Assembly (NCBI GenBank): GCA_964610885.1
Contig: CAZSWR010000015.1
Location: 1 to 47,781 of the forward strand
Direction: 5' to 3'
DNA from: CAZSWR01 sp964610885
GTDB lineage: Bacteria > Bacteroidota > Ignavibacteria > Kapaibacteriales > UBA2268
DNA: 47,781 nt
Below are positions 7,994 to 16,830 of the stretch, one piece after another. How positions within the stretch are numbered: the first letter of the stretch is position 1; each line of letters starts with the position of its first letter. The notes below the pieces were generated by a model. The model made no database searches, had not been told where the DNA came from, and saw nothing but the letters and a program-made list of their open reading frames with translations. The position numbers were made by a program, and so were the translations under genes.

Positions 7994-10900
7994 TTAGTTT
8001 TTCGACATCCTGACCGATACCACTTGCGATACGCCTTCTTCCTGTTGCGTGATACCGTACAAATTGTCGGCGGCCTCCATTGTCCGCTTATTATGTGTAA
8101 CGATAAGGAATTGGGTTCGGTTGCTGAACGAACGTATCAAATTGATAAATTTATCAATATTTGCGTCGTCCAGCGGTGCGTCCACCTCGTCCAGAATACA
8201 GAACGGGCTGGGCTTGACCAAATAGATGCTGAACAGCAGAGCGATCGCAGTAAGCGTCTTTTCGCCGCCGGAAAGCATCTCGATGGAGTGCGGGCGCTTC
8301 GAGGGCGGTTTTGCGATGATTTCGATATCGGTTTCGAGCACGTTGTCGTCGGCCAAGCGCAATTCTGCTTCGGCGTCGTCTCCGAAAAGCGTCAGGAACA
8401 GCTCCTTGAAGTTTTTCTGGACTTGGTCGAAAGTGGAACGGAACATATCCTCGGCGGTCATATTTATTTCGGTGATTGTCTCTTGGAGGTTCTTCTCCGA
8501 TTCGACCAAATCCTTAATCTGGCGTTCGTAGAAAACCAAGCGTTCGTGTTGCTCTTGGTATTCCTCGAGTGCCATGAAATTGACGCTGCCCAGGTTCCCA
8601 AGTTTTTCCTTGAGCGAAAGGATCTCTTTCTTCGCCTCTTCGAGCGAAAAGCCTTCCTCGGGGACGAACTCTTCCGCATCGAAAGAAATGGAATATGCCT
8701 CCATTGCCTTTTGGGCCACGGCCTCGATGTGCAACTTCAGTTCGCTGATTTTTATCTCTTTGGAGTGCATTTCGTCGAGAGTCCGTTCGTGCTGCTTGCG
8801 GCGCATTGTGATGTCGGCAGAGTATTGTTCGCTTTGCTCTTGGAGCGCGGCCAGTTGGGACTTCAGCCGATCGCATTCGGCCAGTGCGGAATTGAAATCG
8901 ATGGTAAGTTTGTCCAATTCGCTTTGCAGCTGGATTTCCTGCCCACCGAGTTTGTCCGATATTGCCGAGTTCGTGAAGCGGTCGTTCTCCATTGCGAGCG
9001 CCCGTTCGTCGGCGGCTTTGATTTGCCTTGCCATTCGCTCGATTTCGGCTTCGGAAGTGCTAATGGCCACACCGAGTTTGATTGCATCGAGTTCGGCTTC
9101 GTGGGCTTTGTTTTTCTTTTCTTCGTAATTGGTTTCGTTTTGGTTCAGTTCGGCAATTCTGGATTTGTGTTCCTCGCGGGCCACTTCCATTGCGCTTTCG
9201 TGCTCGCTAAGCTCCTCGCTGGTGCCGGCCTCTTCCTGTTGGATTTCCAACATTTCCTCGGAAACGCGAGCCATGTTTTGGCTGACCAACTCGGAATTCT
9301 TAGCTAATGCTTCGATTTGGTATTTGAGTTGGGAAATCTTTTGCTCGTTTGCATTCTTTGCATTCTCTGCATTGCGGAGCGCCTCGGCGAACAAGCGCAA
9401 ATCTATCGAAGCAATTTCGGATTTCGCGCACGAGTATTGCTCTTCCAATCGGGCTAAATCGCTATTCGCTTTCTCGAGAATCGAATTAATCTCTTTCATC
9501 CGCTCGATTTTGCCCACGTAAATACCTTCGGTCTTCAGTACCGAGCCGCCGCGCACCGAGCCGCTTTGGCGAACCAGTTCGCCCTTGAGCGTAACGGCTG
9601 CGGAGGCAAGACCGCCATCGACAGCTTTGCGGGCTTCGGCGAGTCCACGCACCAACAGCATGTCTCCGGCCTCGGCGCGGACTGCGTTCCTGATGCAATC
9701 GTCCGTGCGGACAATTTCGCTCAGCCGTCCGAAGATGCCATCTTCGGCCTTGACTGGCGCTGGAGCGGGAATGTCGGGAACCTTGTCCCGGCAGATAAAT
9801 GTAGCTTTGCCCTTGTAGCTCGATTCGAGTATTTGAATTGCCGAGAAGGCTTCCTCGGCCGTATCCACCACGAAGCAACGAGCCAAGGAGCCGAGAGCTG
9901 ATTCGACGGCGATGCGGTATTCTTCGTCCGCGCCGACGATTTCCTCGAGCAGCACGCGCTCGCTTGCCGTCTGCCAATCGGTGGACTTCATCAGGAATTT
10001 CGAGCTTTCGTCCGGCGAATCGACCAAGCCAGAAAGGAATTCCAACTTAGTTTTTTGGCTCGAAATGTTATTCTTTGTGTCTCCGATCTCGATTTGTAGC
10101 GAGTCGATTATACCCTGTAGGTTGCTTTTTTTCTCTTGGGCTGCCGATTGGTTGTTTTCGGCGGTTAGGATAGCTTCGGCCAATTGCTCGCGCCGATCCT
10201 CGAGATGTATAGCCTCTTGGTTGATTGCATCTATTTTTGCATTAATCTCTTCGATTTCCCCTTCGCCGTTTTCCAATCGGGTTTCGAGCGATGACTTGCG
10301 CAATTGGTTGCGGTTTAGCGTGGATTTCAGTGTGGAAATGCGGTTCTGGAGGTTCAGCAGGGTTTCGTTGCTTTCGTTTGCCGTGGCGCGCAATTCGGCC
10401 AGCTGTGAATATGCCGAGTCGCGTTCGTCCTTCAGCTGGGCAAATGTTTCGTCGGCTGTGGCCTTTCTGGCTTTCATTTCCTCCAGGCCCGAGGCGTTTT
10501 GTTCGCGCGAGCGCTGTAGTTTTTTAATATAATCGCCTGATGATGCAATTTCAGCCGCCAAGCGGTCGCGATTTTGCGTTGCTGAAACGATTCTTTCTCG
10601 CGTTACGGCCAGTTCGGTTTTGGTTTTGGATAGTTTGTCGTTGGTTTCGGCTTCGCGCTCGGTGGCCACTCTGAATTCTTCGTTCAGAATAGCAATTTTC
10701 GACTTCAGCTCGAGCAATTCAGCCTCGCTTCGCTCGATATCTGCCTCCTCAGAGTTGCGCGACAGTACGAGCTGGCTCAGGATGGGCTGAATCGCAGAAA
10801 GTTCTGTTCGGAAGTGATTGTATTCGTGGCGCAGTTGCGAACTTTCGATGGTGCGCAGTTGCTCCATAAGTTTATTATATCTTTGCGTTTTGGCCGCTTG

Positions 10901-11521
10901 GCGCGAAAGTGAATTCACGTTTTTCTGGACTTCGGAGAGAATGTCGCGAATGCGCGTCATGTCGCCCTGCACGGCAGCCAACTTGCGCGTAGCTTCCTTG
11001 CGGCGAACTTTGTATTTGTTCACTCCGGCGGCCTCTTCGAATAGGTGGCGGCGCTCTTCGGGTTTGCCGCTAAGAATGGCCTCGACCATTTTCAACTCGA
11101 TTACCGAATACGAATCGGCTCCCATGCCTGTGTCCATGAACAAATCGATAATATCGCGCAGGCGGCACGACGTGTTGTTCATCAAGTAATTACTGTCGCC
11201 ATTGCGGAAAAGGCGGCGCGTTACGGTAACTTCGGAGTATTCGATTGGGAGTACGTTTCGATTGTTTTCGATTATTAGAGAAACTTCGGCCATACCGAGC
11301 GGGCGCCGAGATGAAGTGCCGTTGAAAATCACGTTTTCCATGATTTCCGAGCGAAGCACTCCGGCGCGCTGTTCGCCGAGCACCCAGCGAATGGCATCGA
11401 CAATATTCGTTTTGCCGCAACCGTTCGGCCCGACGATTGCCGTGATACCTTCGGAAAACGTTAGGCTGATCTTCTGCGCAAAAGATTTAAAACCAACTAC
11501 TTCGAGCTTTGATAAATACAT
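7994..11521 (-). CDS. smc: Chromosome segregation ATPase SMC
   Basis: 1175 residues starting at MYLSKLEVVGFKSF; the longer frame adds a hydrophobic leader absent from the family. The N-terminal ATPase head carries Walker A GPNGCGKTN at about 32-40. Two long coiled coils flank a hinge around residues 500-660 (Gly-rich, including GSVRGGSVL). The C-terminal head has the ABC signature LSGGEKTLTA followed by Walker B CILDEVDAPLDD and a final switch histidine (VTHNKRT). It forms the condensin core with ScpA/ScpB (not in the window), acting on the nucleoid. Length is normal for SMC. It lies 85 bp downstream of rodA on the same strand. Confidence 0.97.
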   Translation of the reverse strand: MYLSKLEVVGFKSFAQKISLTFSEGITAIVGPNGCGKTNIVDAIRWVLGEQRAGVLRSEIMENVIFNGTSSRRPLGMAEVSLIIENNRNVLPIEYSEVTVTRRLFRNGDSNYLMNNTSCRLRDIIDLFMDTGMGADSYSVIELKMVEAILSGKPEERRHLFEEAAGVNKYKVRRKEATRKLAAVQGDMTRIRDILSEVQKNVNSLSRQAAKTQRYNKLMEQLRTIESSQLRHEYNHFRTELSAIQPILSQLVLSRNSEEADIERSEAELLELKSKIAILNEEFRVATEREAETNDKLSKTKTELAVTRERIVSATQNRDRLAAEIASSGDYIKKLQRSREQNASGLEEMKARKATADETFAQLKDERDSAYSQLAELRATANESNETLLNLQNRISTLKSTLNRNQLRKSSLETRLENGEGEIEEINAKIDAINQEAIHLEDRREQLAEAILTAENNQSAAQEKKSNLQGIIDSLQIEIGDTKNNISSQKTKLEFLSGLVDSPDESSKFLMKSTDWQTASERVLLEEIVGADEEYRIAVESALGSLARCFVVDTAEEAFSAIQILESSYKGKATFICRDKVPDIPAPAPVKAEDGIFGRLSEIVRTDDCIRNAVRAEAGDMLLVRGLAEARKAVDGGLASAAVTLKGELVRQSGSVRGGSVLKTEGIYVGKIERMKEINSILEKANSDLARLEEQYSCAKSEIASIDLRLFAEALRNAENAKNANEQKISQLKYQIEALAKNSELVSQNMARVSEEMLEIQQEEAGTSEELSEHESAMEVAREEHKSRIAELNQNETNYEEKKNKAHEAELDAIKLGVAISTSEAEIERMARQIKAADERALAMENDRFTNSAISDKLGGQEIQLQSELDKLTIDFNSALAECDRLKSQLAALQEQSEQYSADITMRRKQHERTLDEMHSKEIKISELKLHIEAVAQKAMEAYSISFDAEEFVPEEGFSLEEAKKEILSLKEKLGNLGSVNFMALEEYQEQHERLVFYERQIKDLVESEKNLQETITEINMTAEDMFRSTFDQVQKNFKELFLTLFGDDAEAELRLADDNVLETDIEIIAKPPSKRPHSIEMLSGGEKTLTAIALLFSIYLVKPSPFCILDEVDAPLDDANIDKFINLIRSFSNRTQFLIVTHNKRTMEAADNLYGITQQEEGVSQVVSVRMSKN

Positions 11522-11606
11522 ATATTTCTTTTTCCGGTTTCCTTTTTTTCCAAAACTAATAATAAAGCAAGCAAAAATAAGCAAAATGGTGCGAACTCGT
11601 TTGAAA

Positions 11607-12863
11607 CTACAAGTAATAACGGCTTTTCTTGTGCGAGCGGTAGGCGTTCAGCACCAAACCGATCATTGCCATATTCACCAGTAGCGACGAACCGCCATAG
11701 CTCAGGAATGGCAATGGAATACCCATAACGGGCATAAGTCCGATGACCATGCCTATATTAATGAAAACGTGGTAGAAGATCATCGATGCCATTCCGATTG
11801 CGATTAAACTGAAAAAGCTGCTTTCTGTCATCGTGGCGATTTTCACGAGGCGCCACATCAGCGCAGCAAACAGCACAATGACAAATGCCCCGCCGATGAA
11901 ACCCAATTCTTCGGTTGGCACGCAGAAAATAAAGTCAGTGCGTTGCTCTGGGATGTAGCGAAGTTGGGTCTGTGTGCCCTGAAGGAAGCCCTTGCCGGCC
12001 AGCCCGCCGCTGCCCACGGCCATTGTGGCCTGGATCGCATTGTAGCCCTTGCCTTTGGGGTCGTTCCCCGGGTTCAGGAATGTTTCGATACGGTTCTTCT
12101 GGTGTGGCATGAATCTATCGATTGCCACATTGCTGAAATAACCGACGCCGAAGAAAATGATGATTGCAGCAACAGTCCAGAGCACTTTTTTCTTTATAAA
12201 GAATGATACTATCGACAGCAAAGCAGCCGACACGAGGAATGGCACAGTCCCATAGAGCGATGCAATGAATACGGCCGGCACAGCAATAATGACGAAGAGT
12301 ATAAACAGGTCGAATCCGGCCCAGAACAGTACGCCAAGCGTGAGCGGCAGCAGCACAGTAGCCGTACCGAAATCTGGTTGAAGCATAATCAATCCGAAGT
12401 TTAGGAAGATGATACCAAGAGCGAAGCCCAAATCGCGCAAAGTCCGGACGTCGGTGCCGCGAAGCGTCATATACCTCGAAATTGCCATAAGGCAGGTAAA
12501 CTTGGCAAATTCCGACGGTTGGATACCAAATCCACCAACGTCGAACCAGCCTCGCGTTCCGGCAATCGTCTTGCCAAAGAATAGCACGGCAATCAGAAGC
12601 AGACAATTGATGGCGTACGCGATGAATGCAAAATTCTTCAGCAGAGATTCGGGGACGAACATGAACGCGAACATGACGCCAACGCCCAAACCGGCAAACA
12701 TTGCCTGCTTGGTGAAGTTGTCTGCCATTGCCGAATCGTACGTTGCGCTGTAGATCGATATCAAGCCCATCGAAACAAGCAGTATGACGATCAGAAACGT
12801 GGTAAGGTCAAAGAAGTCCACCGCCTGCTTTTGGAAACTAATCCCTTCGGATACATTGCTCAT
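11607..12863 (-). CDS. rodA: Rod-shape-determining protein RodA (SEDS glycosyltransferase)
   Basis: 418 residues with about 10 transmembrane helices and SEDS-family landmarks: GIQPSEFAK after TM4, GYNAIQATMAVGSGGLAGKG and GTQTQLRYIPEQRTDFIF in the large extracytoplasmic loop, and PLPFLSYGGSSL near the C-terminus. The QTDFIF-type motif and overall length favour RodA over FtsW. RodA polymerises lipid II glycan strands during cell elongation together with a class B PBP, which is not encoded in the window. It lies between purC and smc on the same strand. It implies a rod-shaped or elongating cell. Confidence 0.93.
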   Translation of the reverse strand: MSNVSEGISFQKQAVDFFDLTTFLIVILLVSMGLISIYSATYDSAMADNFTKQAMFAGLGVGVMFAFMFVPESLLKNFAFIAYAINCLLLIAVLFFGKTIAGTRGWFDVGGFGIQPSEFAKFTCLMAISRYMTLRGTDVRTLRDLGFALGIIFLNFGLIMLQPDFGTATVLLPLTLGVLFWAGFDLFILFVIIAVPAVFIASLYGTVPFLVSAALLSIVSFFIKKKVLWTVAAIIIFFGVGYFSNVAIDRFMPHQKNRIETFLNPGNDPKGKGYNAIQATMAVGSGGLAGKGFLQGTQTQLRYIPEQRTDFIFCVPTEELGFIGGAFVIVLFAALMWRLVKIATMTESSFFSLIAIGMASMIFYHVFINIGMVIGLMPVMGIPLPFLSYGGSSLLVNMAMIGLVLNAYRSHKKSRYYL

Positions 12864-12917
12864 GTTATTCTCTTTGTCAATTCAATTGTGTTCTGTTTTA
12901 TTAATTCAAATACTTTT

Positions 12918-12973
12918 GTGTCCGAACATTTCGGGCACACCTGAAAATACACCCATGGGTTAACCCGTGGGTT
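12918..12973. repeat. Pair of hairpins between purC and rodA
   Basis: Two adjacent palindromes: an imperfect stem GTGTCCGAA / TTCGGGCAC at 12918-12939, then an almost perfect 22-bp palindrome built from ACCCATGGGT and ACCCGTGGGT at 12951-12972. They have no T-run on the minus strand, so they look more like dispersed palindromic repeats than an intrinsic terminator, although they could slow RNA decay or transcription between purC and rodA. Confidence 0.6.
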
Positions 12974-13054
12974 TGTAGCAACATTAACTCGCCTCATATC
13001 ATTTCCACCTTCAGCAAAGGCAGCCAGTGGATTTCTAGATATTTCAACGACTTA

Positions 13055-13087
13055 CCACAGCAGGGCAAGCCCCGCTGCTGCCACAAA
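13055..13087. repeat. CAAG-centred palindromic repeat, copy 1
   Basis: Core CAGCAGGGCAAGCCCCGCTG flanked by CCA and TGCCACAAAA. The same 33-bp element recurs at 37270-37302 and 38930-38962 with the core pattern CAGYRGGGYMAAGCCCCRCTG-like and flanks CCA / CCAGAAA. This copy sits directly downstream of purC on its strand, and the second sits just downstream of the unknown exported gene at 37320, so the element seems to prefer 3' gene ends. Confidence 0.75.
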
Positions 13088-13092
13088 ACGGA

Positions 13093-13971
13093 TTACTTGC
13101 AAATCCTGTTGAACGCCTCGCGGTATTTCTCGGTTGTCCGGGCGATAACATCGGCGGGCAACTGCGGCGGCGGCGGCATTTTGTTCCAATCCTGCGCTTC
13201 GAGCCAATCGCGGAGCACTTGTTTATCAAAATTGATCAGGTCTCCGCCCTTGTCGTATTCTTCCTTGAGCCAGAAGCGTGATGAATCGGGCGTCAGTGCT
13301 TCGTCCACGAGAATGATTTCGCCATTTTCGTCCATTCCGAACTCGAATTTCGTATCGGCGAGGATCAAGTTGTTTTTCTCCAAATAATCGGCTGCGAAAT
13401 TGTAGAGGCCAAGCGAAAGTTCTTTGATTCGTTCGGCGACGTCTGTGCCGATAATCTTCACAGTTTCTTCGTAGCTGATATTCTCGTCGTGGCCCACGTC
13501 TGCTTTGGTCGAGGGCGTGAAGATTGCCTCGGGGAGTTTCTGGAACTCTTTAAGCCCGGCGGGCAATTGAATGGAGCATACGGTCTGCGATTTCTTGTAT
13601 TCTTTCCAACCGGAGCCTGTGATATATCCGCGGACGATTGCCTCGATCGGGAGCACTTTGCAGCGGCGGACCAATTGCGAGCGGCCCTCGAGCACGTCGG
13701 CATATTGTTGGCATTCGGCCGGATACTCCGACACTTTGTTCGTGATGAAGTGATTTTTGACGATGTGGCACGTTTTTTCGAACCAGAAGGCCGAAATCTG
13801 CGAGAGGAGTTTGCCTTTTTCCGGGATGGGATCGTTCATAATTACGTCGAACGCGGAAATGCGGTCTGTGGCCACGATCAGCAAGTACTCGCCGATTTCA
13901 TAGACGTCGCGCACTTTGCCGGCGCGGAAGAGCTTCAGGTTGTCGAATTTGGTTGTCAGAACGGGATTCAT
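13093..13971 (-). CDS. purC: Phosphoribosylaminoimidazole-succinocarboxamide synthase
   Basis: 292 residues covering the complete SAICAR synthase fold. The ATP-binding N-lobe begins with LFRAGKVRDVYE; ATDRISAFDVIM and LPIEAIVRGYITGSGWKEY are the family's signature blocks; FTPSTKADVGHDENIS and the metal/ATP site ILADTKFEFG...ILVDEALTPDSSRFW follow. It condenses CAIR with aspartate using ATP in de novo purine synthesis in the cytoplasm. The length matches the monofunctional long form (yeast-like, ~290-300 residues) rather than the ~240-residue E. coli form. A weak AGGTG lies before the ATG. No other pur gene is adjacent. Confidence 0.97.
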   Translation of the reverse strand: MNPVLTTKFDNLKLFRAGKVRDVYEIGEYLLIVATDRISAFDVIMNDPIPEKGKLLSQISAFWFEKTCHIVKNHFITNKVSEYPAECQQYADVLEGRSQLVRRCKVLPIEAIVRGYITGSGWKEYKKSQTVCSIQLPAGLKEFQKLPEAIFTPSTKADVGHDENISYEETVKIIGTDVAERIKELSLGLYNFAADYLEKNNLILADTKFEFGMDENGEIILVDEALTPDSSRFWLKEEYDKGGDLINFDKQVLRDWLEAQDWNKMPPPPQLPADVIARTTEKYREAFNRICK

Positions 13972-14271
13972 TTGGCACCTGTATTAATATATAAAAATGA
14001 TGTTCAATCCAGATAAGCTGCTGATATTCATGGAGTAAGAAGATTCCATACTCACGGCAGCCATTGTTTTCAAAAGTACAATATGTTTGTTGTGCGGAGC
14101 AAACATAAATCTTACTAAAATACTAAATCTTTCGTAAATTTTCCTTAAAAAGTGAGGGCGCAATTAAGATATTGATGGTTCTATATCGCTTTCAGTGGGT
14201 ACGATCCATTCAACTAAGAAGTAGATACAATTCTATATTATTAACAATGCGTGTCAATCTATTTGTATGAC

Positions 14272-14386
14272 ACACCCCATAAACCCCTCTTTTTAGAGGG
14301 GGATAAGAATATGCCTAAATATGATATTAGTGATACACAATATTTTTTTTAAGTCCCCTCTAGGAAGAAGGGATTTAGGGGTGTAT
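14272..14386. repeat. Nested palindrome element (~115 bp)
   Basis: The outer arms ACACCCC-A-AAACCCCTC and its complement near 14366-14386 (GGATTTAGGGGTGT) enclose an inner hairpin CCCCTC-TTTTTA-GAGGGG and a TCCCCTC segment. A structurally similar element lies at 41007-41110, with outer arms CCCTCAACCCC / GGATTGAGGG and an inner CTTCTCCC / GGGAGAAG hairpin. Non-coding. Confidence 0.6.
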
Positions 14387-14494
14387 TGTTGATAACCACC
14401 TGAAATATTAAGCAGATAATGAGAATATGATATTCGATTGTATTTCGATAAATATGAACTTACGAAAGTTAAAGAATTCAAGTGGGTGAGTTAA

Positions 14495-14520
14495 TACCCA
14501 CACAAAACGTTATAGAGCCA
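14495..14520 (+). repeat. 26-nt dispersed motif, copy 1
   Basis: Matches the 26-nt pattern TACCCACWCAAWAT followed by N and GCGAWGAGCCA, here divergent in the middle (CGTTATAGAGCCA). Other copies: 20365-20390 (+), 36949-36974 (-), 37156-37181 (+). Confidence 0.55.
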
Positions 14521-14538
14521 TTGAATTGCAGTCGCCAC

Positions 14539-15204
14539 TTACACTCCTCGGGCATCGGCGCCCCAGATGTATTTGTGGAGCTGCAATTGCATGGCCACTC
14601 CGAGCGAATCCTCAAGTATCCATTCGGCGAGTTGCTTGGGCTGGAGCATGCCCGAAACCGCCGAGAAAAGCACGGCCCGCGCACGTCCGGGCAGGCTGTG
14701 CGTACGGACGAAGTCACGAGCGAATTCATAATCCTCGCGGCCGGCAATTACGAACTTGATTTCATCATTGTCTGTAATGTATTTCAAATTATCCAAATTG
14801 AAACCCATGCCAGACGATGGGCATTTTACGTCCATCACTTTGACGACTCGCCCGTCCACTCCGGCCACAGAGTCCCAGCCGTTGGTTTCGAGCGCGACGC
14901 TATACCCATCGGCACAGAGCCGAGAGAGCAATTCGTGGACATTTGGCTGCAAGAGCGGTTCGCCACCGGTAACGGTTACGTATCGGCATGGGTATTTTTT
15001 CACTTCCGCGATAATTTCATCGATTTGCATCGTCCGGTGCGGCCCGTCCGGGGAAATGGCATATTTGGTATCGCACCAGGAGCAACGAAGCGAGCAGCCC
15101 TGAAGGCGGACGAACACGCAAGGCCAGCCGGCGCGAGTGCTTTCGCCCTGGATGGAATAGAAGATTTCGCTTGTTTCGAGTGTGGTATTCACAAATATTT
15201 TCAA
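14539..15204 (-). CDS. queE: 7-carboxy-7-deazaguanine synthase QueE
   Basis: 221 residues of the radical SAM QueE family: opening EIFYSIQGEST, cluster motif Cys37-X3-Cys41-X2-Cys44 (GCSLRCSWCDT), SAM-binding VTGGEPLLQ, then LETNG and DVKCPSSGM. It converts 6-carboxytetrahydropterin to 7-carboxy-7-deazaguanine, the committed ring contraction on the way to queuosine tRNA modification. No other que gene is in the window. Its stop codon is immediately followed by GTGGCGACTGC, a sequence that also follows two other stop codons here. The tRNA-Lys gene is divergent about 50 bp upstream. Confidence 0.93.
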   Translation of the reverse strand: MKIFVNTTLETSEIFYSIQGESTRAGWPCVFVRLQGCSLRCSWCDTKYAISPDGPHRTMQIDEIIAEVKKYPCRYVTVTGGEPLLQPNVHELLSRLCADGYSVALETNGWDSVAGVDGRVVKVMDVKCPSSGMGFNLDNLKYITDNDEIKFVIAGREDYEFARDFVRTHSLPGRARAVLFSAVSGMLQPKQLAEWILEDSLGVAMQLQLHKYIWGADARGV

Positions 15205-15256
15205 AAATATTTATAAAATCTTTTGGCAAAGATACGAAATTTTCGTAATTTTGAAT

Positions 15257-15330
15257 GCTTCCTTAGCTCAGCTGGCTAGAGCATTTGACTCTTAATCAAA
15301 GGGCCGAGGGTTCGAGTCCCTCAGGGAGCA
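15257..15330 (+). tRNA. tRNA-Lys (anticodon CTT)
   Basis: Full cloverleaf. Acceptor GCTTCCT (15257-15263) pairs with AGGGAGC (15323-15329) including one G-U; D-arm GCTC/GAGC; anticodon arm TTTGA-CTCTTAA-TCAAA with anticodon CTT at 15291-15293; T-arm GAGGG-TTCGAGT-CCCTC; discriminator A at 15330. CCA is not encoded. An intrinsic terminator follows at once. Confidence 0.97.
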
Positions 15331-15341
15331 CTCCTTTTTTT

Positions 15342-15378
15342 AGCCTCGCTCGGCATTGCTGCGGCGAGGCTTTTTTTA
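15342..15378 (+). terminator. Intrinsic terminator of tRNA-Lys
   Basis: AGCCTCGC (15342-15349) pairs with GCGAGGCT (15364-15371), followed by a run of Ts. Confidence 0.9.
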
Positions 15379-15726
15379 TTTAGCGATGAGCAATTATTAT
15401 TGATTCAATAATGTTTTGTGTGAGGCGAGTTATTTTAATTATTAAACCGCTCCTTTTGTCCCCTCCTTACCAAGCAGAGAATGGAATCCTTTGCGCATGG
15501 GAGGGGTTTCTGGGGCGGTTTGAGATTCATGCTCGAGATGAATAATTTCCAGATTCAACCCTGACCGCACAATAGACGTATAGGAATCTGCTTATACAAA
15601 GCGTTATTGATCCAATTTTTTTTCCACATATTTCATTTATTCGTCGCAATTGAAAAATAAGTTTTGCATAAGAGTTTGACAATAGTTATATTGAGTAGAT
15701 ATTATTGTACTTGGACATAGGATATA
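15379..15726. other. Intergenic region with large stem-loop
   Basis: No gene. It contains a two-tier inverted repeat: AAACCGCTCC (15444-15453) with GGGGCGGTTT (15512-15521), and CCCCTCC (15460-15466) with GGGAGGGG (about 15499-15506), leaving a ~33-nt loop. The rest is AT-rich and ends in the candidate promoter of the hybrid kinase. Confidence 0.65.
15676..15705 (+). promoter_or_regulatory. Candidate promoter of hybrid kinase gene
   Basis: TTGACA (15676-15681) and TATTAT (15700-15705) are separated by 18 bp and lie 21 bp before the ATG. The match is to the general sigma70 consensus; Bacteroidota primary promoters often use other boxes, so this is tentative. Confidence 0.35.
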
Positions 15727-16830
15727 ATGAAAAGAATTTTGGTAATAGACGACGCTGAGTTCATTCTGGAGAGTACTTCTACACTTCTCCGGTTTGAGGG
15801 ATATGAGATCTTTACGGCACCGGACGGCGAGGCAGGCGTGATTGCAGCGCAAAAAAACAAGCCCGACCTGATACTTTGCGATATTTCAATGCCGCGATTG
15901 GACGGCTATGGAGTGTTGGAACGTATCCGTAGCAACCCGGAAACATCGACCACACCGTTCATATTTCTCACCGCTTTCACCGAGAAATCCAACATGCGGC
16001 TCGGAATGGAAAAGGGAGCCGACGATTTCCTCGTGAAGCCATACACTCGCGATGAATTGATCGCCGCAATCGATGCCCAGTGGAACAAACACCAGCTCAT
16101 CGAAAAACAAGTACAAGAAAAAGTCGAAGAGGTGGGCCGCAACGTTACTTACGCCCTGCCGCACGAATTCCGCACAGTCCTGAACGAAGTAATCGGCTCG
16201 GCAAAGTATTTGCAGACCAGCGCAGACGACATCGAACCGCAAGAGATTCAGGAACTCTCGAGCGACATCATTTCTTCGGCCAATCGACTGCTGAAAATTA
16301 CCGAAAACTTCCTTGTCTATGTCCGTATCGAATCGTTCGCAACCAACCCGGTGAAACGCAAGCAGCTCCGTTCGTACCTGACCGAAGAGCCTTCGGCCAT
16401 GATTGCCGATATTGCATCGCTCAAAGCAGAAAAATACAGCCGTGCCGCGGATTTGCATACAGAGTCCAACGTCGAACAAATCGCCGTCGAGATCTCGACC
16501 GAGAATTTCCATAAGTTGGTCGATGAACTGCTCGACAACGCATTCCGTTTCTCCGAGCCGGGCACGAAGGTCAAAGTGAAGATTTGGCTAGACAACCACC
16601 AGCTCTACGTTTCAATCCTCGACCGCGGCCGCGGCATGAGCAAAGAACAAATCAACAGCATCGCCGCGCTGGCCCAATTCGAACGCACCATCTACGAACA
16701 GCAGGGCGTGGGCCTGGGACTGGTCATCGCCAAGAAAATTGCTGAAATCCACGACGGTATCTTCCAAATCACGAGCGCCGAGGGCGCCGGCACCGAGGTC
16801 GTCTTCAGCCTCCATTGCTTGGTCGGGTAG
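15727..16830 (+). CDS. Hybrid protein: N-terminal receiver plus histidine kinase
   Basis: 367 residues, soluble. Receiver domain 1-120 with Asp8/Asp9, phospho-acceptor Asp52 (CDISMP), Thr82 and Lys104 (KPY). A short coiled linker leads to HisKA with His146 in LPHEFRT, then an HATPase domain with N-box ELLDNAFRF, G1 DRGRGM and G2 GVGLGLVIAKK. The receiver-first order means that a phosphorelay from another kinase may gate this kinase; it has no membrane or sensory domain of its own. It stands alone after tRNA-Lys with no response regulator next to it, so its output partner is elsewhere (orphan kinase). Confidence 0.92.
   Translation: MKRILVIDDAEFILESTSTLLRFEGYEIFTAPDGEAGVIAAQKNKPDLILCDISMPRLDGYGVLERIRSNPETSTTPFIFLTAFTEKSNMRLGMEKGADDFLVKPYTRDELIAAIDAQWNKHQLIEKQVQEKVEEVGRNVTYALPHEFRTVLNEVIGSAKYLQTSADDIEPQEIQELSSDIISSANRLLKITENFLVYVRIESFATNPVKRKQLRSYLTEEPSAMIADIASLKAEKYSRAADLHTESNVEQIAVEISTENFHKLVDELLDNAFRFSEPGTKVKVKIWLDNHQLYVSILDRGRGMSKEQINSIAALAQFERTIYEQQGVGLGLVIAKKIAEIHDGIFQITSAEGAGTEVVFSLHCLVG

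Larger units (their letters stand above)
13972..14538. other. Repeat-bearing intergenic region between queE and purC
   Basis: No credible gene. The right half holds the nested-palindrome element at 14272-14386, a copy of the 26-nt dispersed motif at 14495-14520 and the post-stop GTGGCGACTGC sequence at 14528-14538. The left part (13972-14270) is plain AT-rich DNA that should include the purC promoter; I see no convincing consensus boxes. Confidence 0.7.

Noticed and set aside
8024..9307. 427-residue open frame on plus inside smc
   Set aside because: Entirely antisense to smc, composition is that of a shadow frame of coiled-coil codons, no Shine-Dalgarno or recognisable domain.
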